A DNA stretch of 64,000 bases, from positions 1 through 64,000 of the IMG/VR virus record IMGVR_UViG_3300042870_001427; one strand, 5' to 3'. The notes below the pieces were generated by a model. It worked only from the letters and a program-made list of their open reading frames with translations, was not told where the DNA came from and did no database searches. The DNA is from a virus. The position numbers were made by a program, and so were the translations under genes. Below are positions 62,719-64,000 of this stretch, piece after piece. The stretch's first letter is position 1. Each line of letters begins with the position of its first letter.

Positions 62719-64000
62719 TTATGTGCCTACGGATACGGAGTAAAAGGAATCAGAGGCCGAGCGTGCCATTTCTTTAGCAGCAACTACAAACTGATTGTTG
62801 TTTATATTGAGTAGCATTGTACCATAAGACTGGGTAGCGTCTCTTTCCATTTGATCTACCTTAACCGACTGAGATATTACTTCAGAGGATGATGCACTAG
62901 CCATTGGAGTTACACCAGATGAGGCAGGTGCAACTGGTTCGGCAACAGATGAGGAGGTAGTGGCTGCAGGAGGTGAAGGTTGACTTGCAGGTGAGGAGGT
63001 CGCAGCTGCCGGAGAGGAGGCAACAGGTGCAGTGCCTGATGGTGTTGCCTTAGTGGTGGCGGTTGCTGCAGCAGCTGCAGCAGGCGCAGGAGATGTGGTA
63101 TTAGCCGCTGGTTTAGTTTCTGATTCCGGTTTCTCTTCCTCATCATTACCAAAGAATACATCATAGACATCAGAACCAATGCTATAAAGTTCGTACAGTA
63201 CAAGTCCAATACCTAATATTGTTCCTACAATAGGAACAGCTTTAAGTATATTACCTGCCATGGATATTAATTTCGGTTTAACCTTATCAATCAGATACCT
63301 GGTCTTATCTAAAAATTTACCTATCTTAGTCTTACTCTTAGAACCGGCTTTCTTAGCCTTCTTAATTTCGTCTTTACCCTTCTTGACCTCATCCTTAGCA
63401 GTATCGGTACTCTTTTTAATATCTTCCTTTTCCTTATCAATCCTACCTTGTTCCTTTTTGACGTCTTTGTCTTTTTGGTTTACTGCCTGATCTTTCTTCT
63501 TGACTTCATCGTGGGCATCACCTGCCGCGGTGCCTGCAAGTCCTAATACCATGGCAAGTTTTCTTAAACTTTCAAATGCAGCAACCACCGGGGCCAGTGC
63601 GGCCATAGTAAACGATACAGCCAAAATTCCTAACAAGACAGCTATTGCTGGTTTAACTATAGCGATAGCATCATTACTTAATCCAATACCAGTAAGAAAT
63701 CCTTCGAAGAAGCCTTTAACGAGATTAAGTATCTCAGGGTTGGCAAGGAGGAGTGGGATGGCCATTGCTAATCCTAAAACACTTAATCCAGCTTTAGATA
63801 CTGCCCTGGTAGTCTCTTGAATAGTGTCATTGAGCCCAGGCTTCTCTTCTGCCCTTGCCTCTTCTAGTTTATATTCATTGCCCCCGGCACTTACCAATGA
63901 TTGAATCTTTGTGACCTTGGCTGCATTCTCTACGTTACTAGCTACAATAGACTGAACTTGTTCTACAATAGTTTTAAGTACGTTGAGTTTACCTACTATA
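62719..64000 (-). CDS. virion-type protein, 5' end cut by window edge
   Basis: At least 426 aa; the frame is open to the right edge, so the TTG at 63897 need not be the start. Alternating hydrophobic helices, a lysine-rich coiled coil (KKKDQAVNQKDKDVKKEQGR), a membrane-like segment and a Pro/Ala/Ser linker. It shares the segment DTIQETTRAVSKAGLSV-like with the GH19 protein (DTIQETVAVVSKKVSM), so the two are diverged relatives. Confidence 0.65.
   Translation of the reverse strand, partial: IVGKLNVLKTIVEQVQSIVASNVENAAKVTKIQSLVSAGGNEYKLEEARAEEKPGLNDTIQETTRAVSKAGLSVLGLAMAIPLLLANPEILNLVKGFFEGFLTGIGLSNDAIAIVKPAIAVLLGILAVSFTMAALAPVVAAFESLRKLAMVLGLAGTAAGDAHDEVKKKDQAVNQKDKDVKKEQGRIDKEKEDIKKSTDTAKDEVKKGKDEIKKAKKAGSKSKTKIGKFLDKTRYLIDKVKPKLISMAGNILKAVPIVGTILGIGLVLYELYSIGSDVYDVFFGNDEEEKPESETKPAANTTSPAPAAAAAATATTKATPSGTAPVASSPAAATSSPASQPSPPAATTSSSVAEPVAPASSGVTPMASASSSEVISQSVKVDQMERDATQSYGTMLLNINNNQFVVAAKEMARSASDSFYSVSVGT

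Overview
The window is a 64-kb segment of a T4-like myovirus genome, not a bacterial chromosome. It carries the T4-type replication and recombination core: family B DNA polymerase, UvsX, gp41 helicase, gp59 loader, gp61 primase, gp32, RNase H and PhoH. It also has nucleotide-metabolism genes (NrdA/NrdB, ThyX, dCMP deaminase, a deoxyribonucleotidase), lysis genes, virion genes and a gp33-like late-transcription coactivator. Promoters are of two kinds: sigma70-type sites with a TTGAYT -35, 17-nt spacer and TATAAT -10, and T4-late-like ATAAATA/CTAAATA boxes. The host is probably a Gram-negative bacterium, judging from the spanin pair with a lipobox, a heptose-sugar cluster and an outer-membrane barrel. 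A two-piece tmRNA with tag ANDEQFALAA would fit a betaproteobacterium; that is inference only.

Layout. 1-6.3 kb: small early genes, metallophosphoesterase, dCMP deaminase, rubredoxin, Hsp20. 6.3-14.2 kb: DNA polymerase, UvsX, AAA ATPase, helicase, metalloprotease. 14.2-15.8 kb: four reverse-strand membrane or secreted genes. 15.9-29 kb: late genes, with nuclease-like, ligase-like and nucleotidyltransferase-like proteins, Dps, virion and fibre proteins, spanins, GH19 endolysin and holin candidates. 29-36.5 kb: primase, ThyX, NrdA/NrdB, SNase, RuvC-like nuclease. 37-41.3 kb: a sugar cluster with nucleotidyltransferase, epimerase, glycosyltransferase, heptose-7-phosphate kinase and sedoheptulose-7-phosphate isomerase. 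41.3-44.9 kb: RNase H, PhoH, PD-(D/E)XK exonuclease. 44.9-53.9 kb: a dense stable-RNA region. 54-60.8 kb: DUF932 protein, tmRNA, outer-membrane barrel, SleB hydrolase, gp33, methyltransferase, gp59, gp32. 60.8-64 kb: two reverse-strand virion-type genes.

The most unusual part is 44.9-56.7 kb. Thirty tRNA genes in the window cover all 20 amino acids. Interleaved with the tRNAs are at least eight copies of a structured RNA family. Each copy has a perfectly paired 7-bp closing stem that covaries between copies, a conserved YWCAGCAA-like segment after the 5' arm and GUUG after the 3' arm. Five copies lie in tandem behind their own promoter and run directly into a Ro60-like gene (TROVE/vWA, DUF2828-type). 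One copy encloses a circularly permuted tRNA body (T arm, acceptor, D arm) and another encloses a tRNA-Arg body without an acceptor stem. This looks like a phage Ro60 plus Y-RNA-like system. Other long-stem RNAs sit between tRNAs and use the tRNA CCA as part of their closing stem. Downstream is a permuted two-piece tmRNA whose intervening segment is filled by a 52-codon ORF with a ribosome-binding site. The region as a whole looks like a phage translation and RNA quality-control island.

Three genes start exactly 6 nt after a consensus -10, implying leaderless mRNAs. Three late genes have a hairpin that hides the ribosome-binding site and is broken when transcription starts at the late promoter, as known for T4 gene e.
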